Positions 27,473 through 36,763 of a stretch of 64,000 nucleotides of DNA are shown here, one piece after another (position 1 is the stretch's first letter; each line of letters starts with the position of its first letter). This DNA comes from JACVRW01 sp963819635. Lineage in GTDB: Bacteria; Actinomycetota; Thermoleophilia; Solirubrobacterales; Thermoleophilaceae. Position numbers and translations under genes: made by a program. The stretch covers positions 868,001 to 932,000 of the forward strand of contig CAWFWX010000003.1 of the NCBI GenBank assembly GCA_963819635.1, given 5' to 3'. A model generated the notes under the pieces. That model worked only from the letters and a program-made list of their open reading frames with translations. It did no database searches and was not told where the DNA came from.

Positions 27473-28851
27473 GAAAGCGGGGGGGAGTCCTCGTCAGCGG
27501 GAAGGTCCAGGGTCTCGTCGTCGAACGCGTCGACGGTGTCATCGGCTGCGTCGGCGGACTGAACGTCGAGCGTAAAGGCCCGGCGCAACGTGAGGGTGGT
27601 CCACTCCCCTTCCACGTGCATCCGGACGCCCACGCGTGCCTCGTGCTCACCATCTCGGAGCGTTCCCGCCGGAAGGTGCAGGCTCACGATGTAGACGCCC
27701 GGCCCATCCACGACAAAGGGGTCGTCCTGTGTAGCTCGCAGCCGGCGGTTCCCGTGAACACTGAACCGGACCACGCACCGGATTGCCGGCACCGCGTCGA
27801 ACGCCTCGAAGAGGATCTCGGCGATCGCCTCTTCGCCTGTTCGCAACATCTCGATGGGTTCTCCATCCATCGCGAACATGCCCGCCGACAGCAGTCGGGC
27901 GTGGGCGTCCGCGTGCGGACCAGGCTCCGGAGGAGCCGCGGGTCGATGGGATCCCAGGCGCCGTCCGGACGGCTTGGCCCTCGGGCCGTGGGACGTGTTC
28001 CCCGCGACCGCTCGTACTGGGCGATGACTTCACCGACCGGCCCATGCGCGACGACCGCACCATCCTCCAGCATGGCGGCCTCGTCGCAGAGCGTGGCGAC
28101 GGCCTCGAGATCGTGCGACGCGTACACGACGGTGAGTCCGTTTCGGCGCGCGGCCTGCACCGCTGCGAAGCAACTGCGGCTGAACTTGGAGTCCCCCACC
28201 CCGATGATCTCGTCCACCAAGAGGATGTCGGGCTCGAGGTTGAGCGAGATGGAGAAGGCCAGGCGCCGGAGCATCCCGCTCGAATACGTCTTGACCTGTG
28301 CGTCCTCGTGCCCCTGCACGCCGGCGAACTCCATGATGTCGGACATTCGCCGCTGGGCGATCTCCCGCGGGACCCCGAAGAGGTCGGACACTATGAACAC
28401 GTTCCGGCGGCCGCTGGCGTCGGCGTCCATCATCGCGGTCGCAAGCTCTAGCACCGGGGACACGCGCCCCCGGACGACGATCCTTCCTTCCGTCGGCGGA
28501 CTCAAGCGAGCGAGGAGTTTCAGGAGTGTCGTCTTTCCTGATCCGTTCGCACCCAGGATGCCGAGCGAGCGACCTGCCTCGACCGTCAGGGATACATCCC
28601 GGAGCGCGGTAACCGTTCGAGGGCCGCCTTCAGCCTCCTCGTCGTCCTCTTCGTCCTCCTCCTGCATGTCGTCGATGTCGTCCCCAGCGTCGTCGGCCTT
28701 GCGCGTGTCCCGGTCGCGGGCGCAGGTCGCGGCCACCCACGAACGGAACCGGGGCCGCGTTGAGCCGCCGGACTCTCCGGTAGCGCTTCCAGACGCCCTC
28801 GACGACGATCGCCGGCTCGAGCTCGTCGTGCGGAACGACGGGCGCGTCCAT
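27448..28851 (-). CDS. wzt: Polysaccharide ABC transporter ATP-binding protein, Wzt type (two frameshifts)
   Basis: The N-terminal strand (AIVVEGVWKRYRRVRRL) is in one frame from the ATG at 28851. After a break near 28740 come Walker A LGANGSGKTTLLKLLARL, signature YSSGMLRRLAFSISL, Walker B ILLVDEIIGVGD and H-loop YASHDLEAV. After a second break near 27900 the Wzt-type C-terminal carbohydrate-recognition domain follows (FAMDGEPIEMLRTGEEAIAE, then GVYIVSLHLPAGTLRDGEHE). Odd: a stretch of about 25 mostly Asp/Glu residues is inserted before the first core strand of the ATPase. Together with the permease at 31593 it exports a completed, lipid-linked glycan across the inner membrane. Confidence 0.85.
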
Positions 28852-28867
28852 CAGGGCATGAAGGGCG

Positions 28868-31556
28868 TCAGCCGGTGCGGTGGAAGGTCGCCAAGAGGAG
28901 TTGGGCCAGGCCGAGGTCCTCCGGTCGCAGGGTCAGCATCGACCCCCACCCCTCCCCCTCGAAGACCCGGTTCGCGAGATCGAGGTGCCACGGATGCGTG
29001 TGCTTGAGCTCCGAGCTCACGCTGAGTGAGGGGACCCCCAGGAAAGGAGCGAGATAGGCGAGTCCGCCGTAGGTCCCGACAAACGCCCGCGCCCGGCTCA
29101 TCACCACGGTCTGGACGTGCAGATTCGTCTCGGGACGCATCAGCTCGTGGACCGTGGTAACTCGGTCCCCGGCCGCGACAGCGAAGTCGTAGTGATCGTC
29201 GAGCTCGAGCCGGTTGTTGAGCAAGACGACGTTCGTCTTGCGGGTCAGGGCCTCGAGCACCGCGCCGGCGAAGCGTCGATTCTCCGCTGTGTCGGGAAAT
29301 GATGGTCGAAAGTAGAACCGCACGGCAACGAAATCGTCCGGCAGGGCACTCGCAATGTCGGGTTCGAATGGCGCGGCTATCTGCTTATAGCGGGTCGCGA
29401 AACCCTCGACACGGTCATCGTGATGCTGGAGCGACCGCGCCCAAGTGCGCTGCTCGACCTTGAGGAGCCGGTAGTACGTGTTGAACAGGAGCGAAGGGTG
29501 CAGCACGTCCGCCCGGTCGATTCCGAGCCGGGCTTTGACCTCGCGATAGATGGAATGCTCGAACTCGGTCGTGTCACGCTGCTTGAGCGACTCGCGGCGC
29601 GCCATCAACTCCTCGGGCGAGACAATGGACAGCACGTCGACGTACCGGTCTGCGAAGTCCGCAGACCACGATTGCGTACCCCCGCGTGAGACGACCACGA
29701 GCCGCTCGGCGAGACCGGGAAACTCGTGGACCGCCCATCTCAGGATTGGGATCCAATACAGCAGCTCGAATCCCACCTCGGTCATGAAGGGACCTGCGAT
29801 CACCGGGTTCGTGCGGTCAGCGAGCTGCGCGACCTGCGCACGAAGGAAGTCGAGCTCCGATGCGACCTGAGTTTGAGAGCGAACAAGCGGTGGCGGCTGA
29901 CGCGCCTGCGACGGCGGGCTATCGGCCCCCGTGACAGCGGGTTCGAGCGCGACCTTCGCCGGTTTCTTCTGGCGATCCCCGTCCCGCGGCGCCGTCTCCT
30001 TCTCGCCCTCCGGCCGTGGCGACGACGGCTCCGAGCGCGGGCGATCACGACGGGGCTCTGGAACGGAGGACGCGGTCGCCCCCCCGTTCAGCGACTGATC
30101 TTCGCGCTGCCGGTGGCGGGAACGATGGCGCAGCATCGTGCGAGCGCCAATCGCCAGGCTACGACCGACAGTGCTGGTCCTGCGGCTCGGCTCCTGGACC
30201 GCGGCCGACCGGAGCGACTCGACGGCCTCGACCAACAGCGGTGTCGCGGGCCGGTCGAGCCCCTGAGGGCGCACAAACGAGCGGAGAAACGCCTCATGGT
30301 CCGCGGAGCCGGCTCCGTTCCGCCCCATTGCCGCTTGAAGCTGAGAGCCATGCTCAGCCCAGGAATTTGCTACGCGCACAACGCTGTCGGCTTCTCGCAC
30401 AAGCTTGCGGAAGTGCAGCGTCCGGGCCTGCGTATCTTCATACCGGTCGACGAGGATCGTGTGCGCGCAGCGCCCGACGATGGCGCTCTCGATGAAGCCG
30501 CTGGTATTGATCCCCACCACCGCCGCGGCGTGATACAGGGAATCGAAGTACGCGTCCTGCGACGGCTCGTCCACCGGGTCTTCACCGTCCCTGGGAAACA
30601 CGGCCACGCCGCCGAGTGACTCCAGCCGGCCCTGAATATGCGCGCATGGACGCGAGCGGGTGGGGTCGGACCAGCACCTGGAATTACGGTCGGTGTGGTC
30701 CCGGGCGCGCCGAATCCAGTCCTCGACGAACTCGGGCTCGTCCAGGGCGTGATCGAGGGCGATGATCCGAGGTACAGCACGAAGGGCAAGCTCGGGTCTA
30801 GTTCGACACGCTCAGCGAAAGCGTCCCGAGTCGACCTGGGCTCGCGGCCGAACCAATGGTCGTATGCCGCAGCGCCGGTGACCGCGACGCGGTCCGCGGG
30901 AACACCGTGCAGCCCACGGCCTCCTTCTTCTGCACCTCGTTCCAGACCGTCACCAGCCGGGCAGCTCGTGAAGGACACCCCTGTTCGTCAGGTTGTCCAG
31001 CTGGCCAGAAGGCGCCCGTGAGGAATGCCGAGAGCTCCTTTGCGGCCGCAGATACTCGAGTTGCGGGGAACCCAGGTCGACGAGCGGCGAGATGAGCACC
31101 GCGTCCGGTGCGCGTTCCCCGATGAAGGTCGCGTGCCGCGGGTGACACGGGAACAGATTCCTCGGCCGCCTTCAGGAGCCTCGGGGCGGACCACGGTCCC
31201 GCCGCGCGGGCCGACGCCGCCCACAGGAGAGATCGAGGCACTCTCTCCCGGGCTCGCGCTCGGTACGTCGGCGTCTGATCGAACTCCGGATCCAGGAAAC
31301 GCATGTAGTCGAGCGCCGCGCGGAAGGTGTGCCGACCGCCTGCCAGCCGGTCTTGTCGCGCGATGGGGCCGGGCGGTCCAAACCCCGGCATGCGTACGCG
31401 CCGGCCGTCGAGAGCACGAACCTGAGCCCTCTGCGCCTTCTTGGGTCGCCGGTCCAAAGCGACGTGCACGTCATGCCCACGATCGCCGAGCTCGGCAACC
31501 GTCGAGCGGAAGTTGCGGAGATGGCCCGCATGGGCCAAGAAGAAGAGGATCCTCAT
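28868..31556 (-). CDS. Fused bifunctional protein: GT-B-like family (copy D) plus second uncharacterised family (N-terminal half frameshifted)
   Basis: The N-terminal half begins MRILFFLAHAGHLRNFRSTV and shows YMRFLDPEFDQTPTYRARAR, VTVWNEVQKKEAVG, VAVTGAAAYDHWFGREP and YFDSLYHAAAVVGINTSGFI, matching copies A-C and E; three or four frame breaks lie between 30600 and 31130. From 30607 down the frame is intact: the end of copy D, an Arg/Pro/Glu-rich linker, a short coiled-coil-like helix, then a second domain starting IAGPFMTEVGFELLYWIPIL and ending near AFVGTYGGLAYLAPFLGVPS. That domain is a separate gene at 40976. The fusion lies between wzm and wzt, so it probably finishes or caps the exported chain, which is an inference. 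Confidence 0.7.
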
Positions 31557-31592
31557 TGGGCAGTGAGCGTGGCGACTCCAGGCTCGAAGGGC

Positions 31593-32417
31593 TCATAGGC
31601 TATCGAGGGCCATCGCCTCTGACCGCGTGAAGAAGACGAGCCCGGGCACGGCGATCACCAGGAGCGCCACAGCGGTGGCGATCACCGAAGTCGTCGGCAC
31701 GTCACCAACGCCGAGCACGCCGAGCTTGATCATCCGGACGGGCGCCGTCATCGGGTTCAGCCCGTGACCGTCCGCAAGCCGCTTGGCACCGTATCGAGGG
31801 AGTAGTAGATGGGCGTCAGGTAGGCCCAGAACCCAAGGAGGTAGCGCAGGGCGAAGCGCACGTCCCGAGCCTGTACCGAGAGAACCGATGTGAACAAACC
31901 GATGCTGAGAGCCACCGCCGCGGAAAGGACGAGACCGGCCAAGGCAATGAGCAGCTCGGGACCGAGCTCGAGGTAGAGGTGACCCTCGACCGCGAGATAG
32001 GTGGCGAAGGCGAGCAAAGTCATGATCACGTACACGAGGAAGAGCGCCCCGCTCACGCTCAACGCGGAAACGAGCACCAGTACCCGTGGCACGTAGATCC
32101 GCGTGAGGAAGCGGCGATTCAACTCCAAGCTCCTCGTCGCCCAGAAGGCGCTCATGGAAAAGAAGGTCCAAGACCCGATACCAATCAGGAAGAAGATCGA
32201 CGTGCGGAACGCCGTCGGTGGGCACGTCCAACACGCCTCCGAAGACGAACATCGCAGAACCGACCGCGAGTACTGGGCGGAGCGGAATCCAGACCCAACC
32301 GAGCCAGGTGCGGCGGTACAGCTTGTGCACCATGCGCCGCCCGAAGTAGGGGACCAGCCGCCGATACGACCACGCCTCGCGCACGCGCTGGAGCGGCCCG
32401 GGCTGGCGCGGCTCCAT
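31593..32417 (-). CDS. wzm: Polysaccharide ABC transporter permease, Wzm type (two frameshifts)
   Basis: Segments RRMVHKLYRRTWLGWVWIPL, FWATRSLELNRRFLTRIYVP, FLVYVIMTLLAFATYL, LLGFWAYLTPIYYSLDTVP and VIATAVALLVIAVPGLVFF give the usual cytoplasmic amphipathic leader and about six transmembrane helices of O-antigen/capsule ABC-2 permeases. Frame breaks lie near 32220 and 31780. The ATG at 32417 is a reasonable start; TTG codons upstream could add about 30 residues. It is the first gene of the minus-strand run wzm, fused GT, wzt, FkbM-like, and faces the divergent FkbM gene at 32597. Confidence 0.82.
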   Translation of the reverse strand: MEPRQPGPLQRVREAWSYRRLVPYFGRRMVHKLYRRTWLGWVWIPLRPVLAVGSAMFVFGGVLDVPTDGVPHVDLLPDWYRVLDLLFHERLLGDEELGVESPLPHADLRATGTGARFRVERERGALPRVRDHDFARLRHLSRGRGSPLPRARSRAAHCLGRSRPFRGGGSQHRFVHIGSLGTGSGRALRPALPPWVLGLPDAHLLLPRYGAKRLADGHGLNPMTAPVRMIKLGVLGVGDVPTTSVIATAVALLVIAVPGLVFFTRSEAMALDSL

Positions 32418-32596
32418 GACCTGGGTCGGCTTGTCCGTCGACGTGCCCCGAGACGGCAGCCGAACGCTCGGCGAGGTGCTCGTCAATGTCTCATTAGGCG
32501 TCGCGTGCAAGCCATAACCGCCGGGGCCCGACCGCGCGGCCCCTGTGGACGGGCGGGCGTCGGCTACGATCTCGGCCCCCCGGCCTGAGCCAAACC

Positions 32597-33565
32597 ATGT
32601 CCCGCCGAAGACCGGAAGACCTCCACAGGCTACCTGAAGCAAGTGTGGGACCCGCGGCTGCGAAGCGCGCGCGACGCCAGGCGGCGCGGTCGGCACGGCA
32701 GCGATTCCTCGCAAGCGCGCGAGAGCACACCCCATTTGTCGCCGTGCGCTCTGGGGAGGCGACCTTCGTGGTGAGCACAACCGGGGAGCTCGTGGGTCGC
32801 TCGCTCTTCGTAAAGGAGAGACGAGGCGAGATCGGCACCCTACGTCGTGTTGTGCACATCCTCGAGTTGCTCGACGGACCTGGCGCGCTTGACGGGCGCA
32901 CGCTTCTCGACGTGGGCGCAAACATCGGCACCACGACCGTCACCGCCCTCTGCTCCCACCCCTTCGCCCGTGCCGTGTCCTGCGAGCCGGCTCCCGACAA
33001 CGCCCGCCTACTGCGCGTCAACGTCGCGATGAACGATCTCGAGCCGGCGGTGACCGTCCTCACCGTGGCCGTTTCTGACGTGGAAGGCACGACGCAGATG
33101 CTGGTGAGCAGCCGCAATTCCGGAGCCAACGCGGTCGCCGCGGGGGTACCCGAGGAGTTTCGGCAACGCGATGACCTCGAAACGGTTGAGGTCGAGACCA
33201 TGACGCTCGACGCCGTTGTCCGCGACGCGAATCTCGAACTCGAAGCCCTGGGTCTCCTATGGATGGACGTGCAGGGTCATGAGGGCCACGCCCTCGCCGG
33301 CGCAAGCACAATCGTTGAACGGGGCGTGCCCGTGCTGATGGAGTTCCATCCCGGCCTTCTGTCGGCCTCGGGTGGGATGGAACCGCTCGAGCGGGCGCTG
33401 CATACCGGCTACACCCACTTCCTGGACATTGGCGACCACCGGTGGGAGCAGCAGCTCGACGACATTCCCTGGCGGCCGGTGGTCGCATTGGGGGAGGCGG
33501 CCAGCGCGTTGGCCGATGGCGAACGCCGATTCACAGACATACTCGCTGTCAGACTTCGGACGTGA
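32597..33565 (+). CDS. FkbM family methyltransferase
   Basis: 322 residues, intact. SAM loop LLDVGANIGTTTVTALCSH, then VSCEPAPDNARLLRVNVAMN and the FkbM hallmark LWMDVQGHEGHALAGAS. The C-terminal strand FTDILAVRL matches the paralogue at 20919 (FTDVLLVRK). Its GTGA overlap with the sulfotransferase gene downstream shows the two are translationally coupled, suggesting methylation and sulfation of the same residue or strand. It is divergent from wzm, and the 179-bp gap presumably carries both promoters. Confidence 0.9.
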   Translation: MSRRRPEDLHRLPEASVGPAAAKRARRQAARSARQRFLASAREHTPFVAVRSGEATFVVSTTGELVGRSLFVKERRGEIGTLRRVVHILELLDGPGALDGRTLLDVGANIGTTTVTALCSHPFARAVSCEPAPDNARLLRVNVAMNDLEPAVTVLTVAVSDVEGTTQMLVSSRNSGANAVAAGVPEEFRQRDDLETVEVETMTLDAVVRDANLELEALGLLWMDVQGHEGHALAGASTIVERGVPVLMEFHPGLLSASGGMEPLERALHTGYTHFLDIGDHRWEQQLDDIPWRPVVALGEAASALADGERRFTDILAVRLRT

Positions 33566-34644
33566 AGTCCGACAAGCCCACGGGTGCCTCGGCGAAAGGG
33601 ACGCGCCGAGTCAAGAGCCATCCAAGCGCCAAGCCCGACCCGGTTGCTCGCGAGCTACAACGAGTCGGGCGGGTGCGCCAGAGCCATCTGGTGCCAGTGG
33701 ACCAGCCGCTTGTCCTCATCTCGCAGGCGCCTCGCTCTGGCGGCACCCTCCTGACGCGACTCCTCGACGGACATCCGGAGTGCCACACGATTCCGCACGA
33801 GCTGAACATCAGCTTCGGACCCCCGGGGCGGCTCACCGAGTCTCGCGACCGAGCGTGGTCCACGCTGTGGTTCGAAAGCCTCGCGGGATACTTCGTCGAG
33901 GGCTTGAAGGGAGCGCCCTTCCTCCTCCCGCCGCGCTTCCACCGACGATTGTTCGACGCCCGGCTGGACGCTCTAGCCAAGCCCACCGAGCGCGATGTCC
34001 TCGACGCCTGGATGACCGGTTACTTCAATGCCTGGCTCGACAATCAGAACTTCCATGGCCCCAAGAAGACGTGGATCACCGGCTTCTCGCCTCGCCTGGT
34101 CGCTGAGCGGCGCATGCTGGATCGCTTCTGCGAGCTCTACCCAGACGGCAGGCTGATCTCCATAGTGCGCGAGCCCAAGGGGTGGTATGCCTCAGCTCGA
34201 GGTCACTCACCGGAGTGGGTCCGCCTCGAGCGAGCGCTCGCGTATTGGCGCTCCTCGCTGATCGCGGTTCTGGAGACAAAGGAACGCCTCGGCGACCGGC
34301 ATCAGGTGTTGCTCTTCCAGGATCTCTTGACCGACACCCGGCGAACCGTGCGGATCGTCACCGACTTCCTCGGGATCCGGTTGGTCCCGCAGGCGACGAC
34401 GCCGACGGTCAACGGGCGTCCGGTGGCCCCCGACTCGAGCTTCAAGCTGAAGACCACCGACGTGAGCACGGAGCCTCTGGACCAGTACAAGAAGGTCCTG
34501 TCGGAGACGGAGATGGCGGTGCTGGACGAGCAGGGCGGCGGCCTGTACGCCAAGGCGCTCGAGATGGCGACGCGCCCACCCGCGGCCATTGACCCGAAAG
34601 AGCGTGCAGCCCGTTCAGAGAAGACCCCTCGGGCGCGCGGTTAG
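33562..34644 (+). CDS. Sulfotransferase family protein (ST3)
   Basis: 360 residues from GTG 33562, whose overlap with the FkbM stop sets the start. The PAPS loop is PLVLISQAPRSGGTLLTRLL, and the 3'-phosphate block is GRLISIVREPKGWYASAR. TGYFNAWLDNQNFHGPKKTW matches ST1 and ST2. A cytoplasmic carbohydrate sulfotransferase acting on a lipid-linked glycan is likely. Unlike ST1 and ST2 it has no adjacent sulfotransferase-like partner and instead pairs with FkbM. The C-terminal 40 residues are Lys/Arg-rich. Confidence 0.88.
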   Translation: MKSDKPTGASAKGTRRVKSHPSAKPDPVARELQRVGRVRQSHLVPVDQPLVLISQAPRSGGTLLTRLLDGHPECHTIPHELNISFGPPGRLTESRDRAWSTLWFESLAGYFVEGLKGAPFLLPPRFHRRLFDARLDALAKPTERDVLDAWMTGYFNAWLDNQNFHGPKKTWITGFSPRLVAERRMLDRFCELYPDGRLISIVREPKGWYASARGHSPEWVRLERALAYWRSSLIAVLETKERLGDRHQVLLFQDLLTDTRRTVRIVTDFLGIRLVPQATTPTVNGRPVAPDSSFKLKTTDVSTEPLDQYKKVLSETEMAVLDEQGGGLYAKALEMATRPPAAIDPKERAARSEKTPRARG

Positions 34645-34745
34645 ACTGCGCCGATGCCGCTGAAGGAGGGCTCGTTCGGGGGCGCAAGCACGAAGCGGGG
34701 GCGGGGCGACGGGACGCCCGTCGATCTCTTCTTTCTCGCGACTCC

Positions 34746-35105
34746 GTGGCCAAGGCGCCGCTCCTCGTCTTCGCGCACATCCGGAAGACGGCGGGCACGT
34801 CGCTGCGGAGGGTGATCGCAGGAAACTACAGTCATGCCCGCTACCGCCATCTGTATGTCAGCGTGCCCAAGACGGACGAGCATGCTCCGCTGCACGACTG
34901 GTATCGGGAGCTTTATCACGAGCGACTGACGCAGAAGGAGCGGGCCCGGCTCGTGTGCATCGCGTCGCACTCGGCGAACTACCTGCTTCCGGCGCTCGAC
35001 CGCCCGTTCAGGGTCATCACGATGCTCAGGGATCCGGTGGACCGGGTTCTGTCGCGCTACTACTTCTTCGGGCGGGAGCCTGAGTGGTCCTTCAAGGACC
35101 GGTGA
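34746..35105 (+). pseudogene. Truncated sulfotransferase of a second type (ST4, 5' part only)
   Basis: 119 residues from a GTG: LLVFAHIRKTAGTSLRRVIA is the PAPS loop of the Sulfotransfer_2/heparan-type family, and RVITMLRDPVDRVLSRYYFF is the 3'-phosphate site. This family is normally 220-300 residues, so more than half is missing. The frame stops at 35105, immediately beyond a 15-bp palindrome, and the following DNA encodes the equally truncated GT2 gene on the other strand. Either a rearrangement joined two gene fragments or the assembly is chimeric here. Confidence 0.7.
35086..35100. repeat. Palindrome at a gene-fragment junction
   Basis: GGTCCTT-C-AAGGACC is a perfect 7-bp inverted repeat with a 1-nt centre. 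It lies exactly where the truncated plus-strand sulfotransferase meets the truncated minus-strand GT2 gene. It may mark a rearrangement breakpoint. Confidence 0.5.
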
Positions 35106-35702
35106 GAAGCAGCCTGTCCGCGAACAACACGTGACGAAACCCTCCCGCCCGACGGACCGTCTCGGTACGGAAGAGGCCATAAACCATGTGGCCTGCTCGC
35201 ATCGAATGTGAAGCAGCCGCAACTTCTCGGAGGCTGTCGATAGGTCCACGGTCTCTATGCCAGGCGGCCGTGGCGAGAGCCCTCCCCCGTCACGGATCAG
35301 TGCGCTGCGCGAGTACGCGACACTGGCCTCCGGGCGACTGTCGAGCTCCTCGACGAGGGCGGCCAGCCAACGGGGATCCCAGACGTCGTGATCGCTGCCC
35401 CATGCGAAGTACTCGACACCGGGATGAATCGCCACGGCCAGATCGAACGCGCGCTTCCAGTTTCGGGTCAAGCCGAGCCGGCGGTTGTTCTTGCGGTAGG
35501 TCACGCGCGAGTCGAGCTCCGCATACCGCTGAGGCAGATCGGTATCGGCGTCGGTGTCGGAGTCGTCCACGAGCACGAACGCGACATCACGGAAGCTCTG
35601 GGACAGCAGGGACTCGATCGCCTCGCTGAAATGCTCGCCAGGGTGGTACAGCGGAATGCCGATTGCCACGCGCGGCCCGAGACCCCCCCTGGGGCTTCTC
35701 AT
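35092..35702 (-). pseudogene. Truncated GT2 family glycosyltransferase
   Basis: About 200 residues. VAIGIPLYHPGEHFSEAIES, FVLVDDSDTD (the first Asp motif), GLTRNWKRAFDLA and WGSDHDVWDPRWLAALVEEL are typical GT-A fold, family 2 features. A single frame break near 35190 restores VYGLFRTETVRRAGGFRHVL, the expected central strand, but the protein ends shortly after DRLLL at the junction with the sulfotransferase fragment; GT2 enzymes of this kind continue for another 60-100 residues. The start overlaps the preceding O-methyltransferase by 4 bp (ATGA), so it was the last gene of that operon. Probably inactive if the junction is real. Confidence 0.7.
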
Positions 35703-36763
35703 GTGAGGATGCGTCGCTTGCCGACTATGTGCTTGTAGTCGAGATCCGGTCCGTCCTTCTTCTTCCGAGCCTTGTCCAGCATTTTCGTGTAGTTGACGTC
35801 GAGAACGTGAATCTCGTGGGCCCAGTAGTACTGCCCCAACGCGGCGCTAACACTTTCCAGCTCCGCGTTGTACAGCGAACGTTCCCGGTTCAGGCTGTAC
35901 AGGTAGGAAGAGCCAGCCTCCCAGGCCTTCTGCGCGTAGGCCCGAACCTGCTCGGTGGTCATCTCCTGGAACGAGACCATGTTCACCGTCAGGTCGAGGC
36001 GGGGGAAATCGAGTGTTCCGAGGGCATTGTTGGGCACGAACACGAAATCGAGGCCTTCGAGCGCGCCCGGGTTGCCGGCCATCCTGCGGCTGTAGAACGC
36101 CACGCGGGCCTGCGGGAATGCTGTCATTAGGTACGTCGCGGAAAACAGAAAGAGGTCCGGTAGGTCGACGATCACGTACGTGGCTTTGGGAAAGAGCGTC
36201 TTGAACTGGTAGGCGAGGCCTCCCCAGCCCGCCCCGATCTCCCAAATCACCGGCCGCCCCTGAGGCTTGCGGAACGCGTCCAACGCGCCGCCGCGGTCGA
36301 GCGCGATGAGAGCCTCGAAGTACTTCAGCGTGTCGATGTTATGGAGCGCGCCGTCGATCTCGTGCCCGAACCCGCCGAGGAGTGGCGGCTCCGGTACCAG
36401 CAGGTCGTGGCCGCCCACCTGGACCAGCGCGGCGAGCTTCTCGGCGAATCGACGCTTCGCCTCATCCTTCTGTGATCTGTAGTCGTAGGCGCGAATGCCG
36501 GTGACCGGATACGTGTGCTGTCGGAGCTTGTCGATGACGAGCGGCGACGCATCGAGGAGGTATTCGAGCGCGGCAAGCTCTTCGAGCCAGTAGTCGCTTG
36601 CGCGATGCTCCGGCTCCCGCTCCCCCATCTGCTTCATCTTCAGGACCCAATCGCGAACCCTGAGGTAGTTCACGTAACCTGAGCCCGAGCGCAGCTCCTC
36701 GAGCCGGGCATCGAGCTCTGCTCGCGACGTAGGCAGCGATGCCGCGGACTGTGGCGCCTTCAC
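35699..36763 (-). CDS. Putative sugar O-methyltransferase
   Basis: 354 residues. Motifs include YWLEELAALEYLLDASPLVI, PLLGGFGHEIDGALHNIDTL, VIWEIGAGWGGLAYQFKTLF (SAM motif I) and YVIVDLPDLFLFSATYL, then NMVSFQEMTTEQVRAYAQKA. This pattern matches the family annotated as putative sugar O-methyltransferase in glycan loci. The GTG at 36763 overlaps the upstream glycosyltransferase stop by 4 bp and removes an artefactual 49-residue extension. It also overlaps the GT2 start by 4 bp. The reaction is presumably methylation of a nucleotide- or lipid-linked sugar in the cytoplasm. Confidence 0.85.
   Translation of the reverse strand: MKAPQSAASLPTSRAELDARLEELRSGSGYVNYLRVRDWVLKMKQMGEREPEHRASDYWLEELAALEYLLDASPLVIDKLRQHTYPVTGIRAYDYRSQKDEAKRRFAEKLAALVQVGGHDLLVPEPPLLGGFGHEIDGALHNIDTLKYFEALIALDRGGALDAFRKPQGRPVIWEIGAGWGGLAYQFKTLFPKATYVIVDLPDLFLFSATYLMTAFPQARVAFYSRRMAGNPGALEGLDFVFVPNNALGTLDFPRLDLTVNMVSFQEMTTEQVRAYAQKAWEAGSSYLYSLNRERSLYNAELESVSAALGQYYWAHEIHVLDVNYTKMLDKARKKKDGPDLDYKHIVGKRRILT

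Noticed and set aside
34641..35091. C-terminal part of the GT2 open frame
   Set aside because: Past the frame break this stretch is antisense to the sulfotransferase fragment and has no GT2 features.
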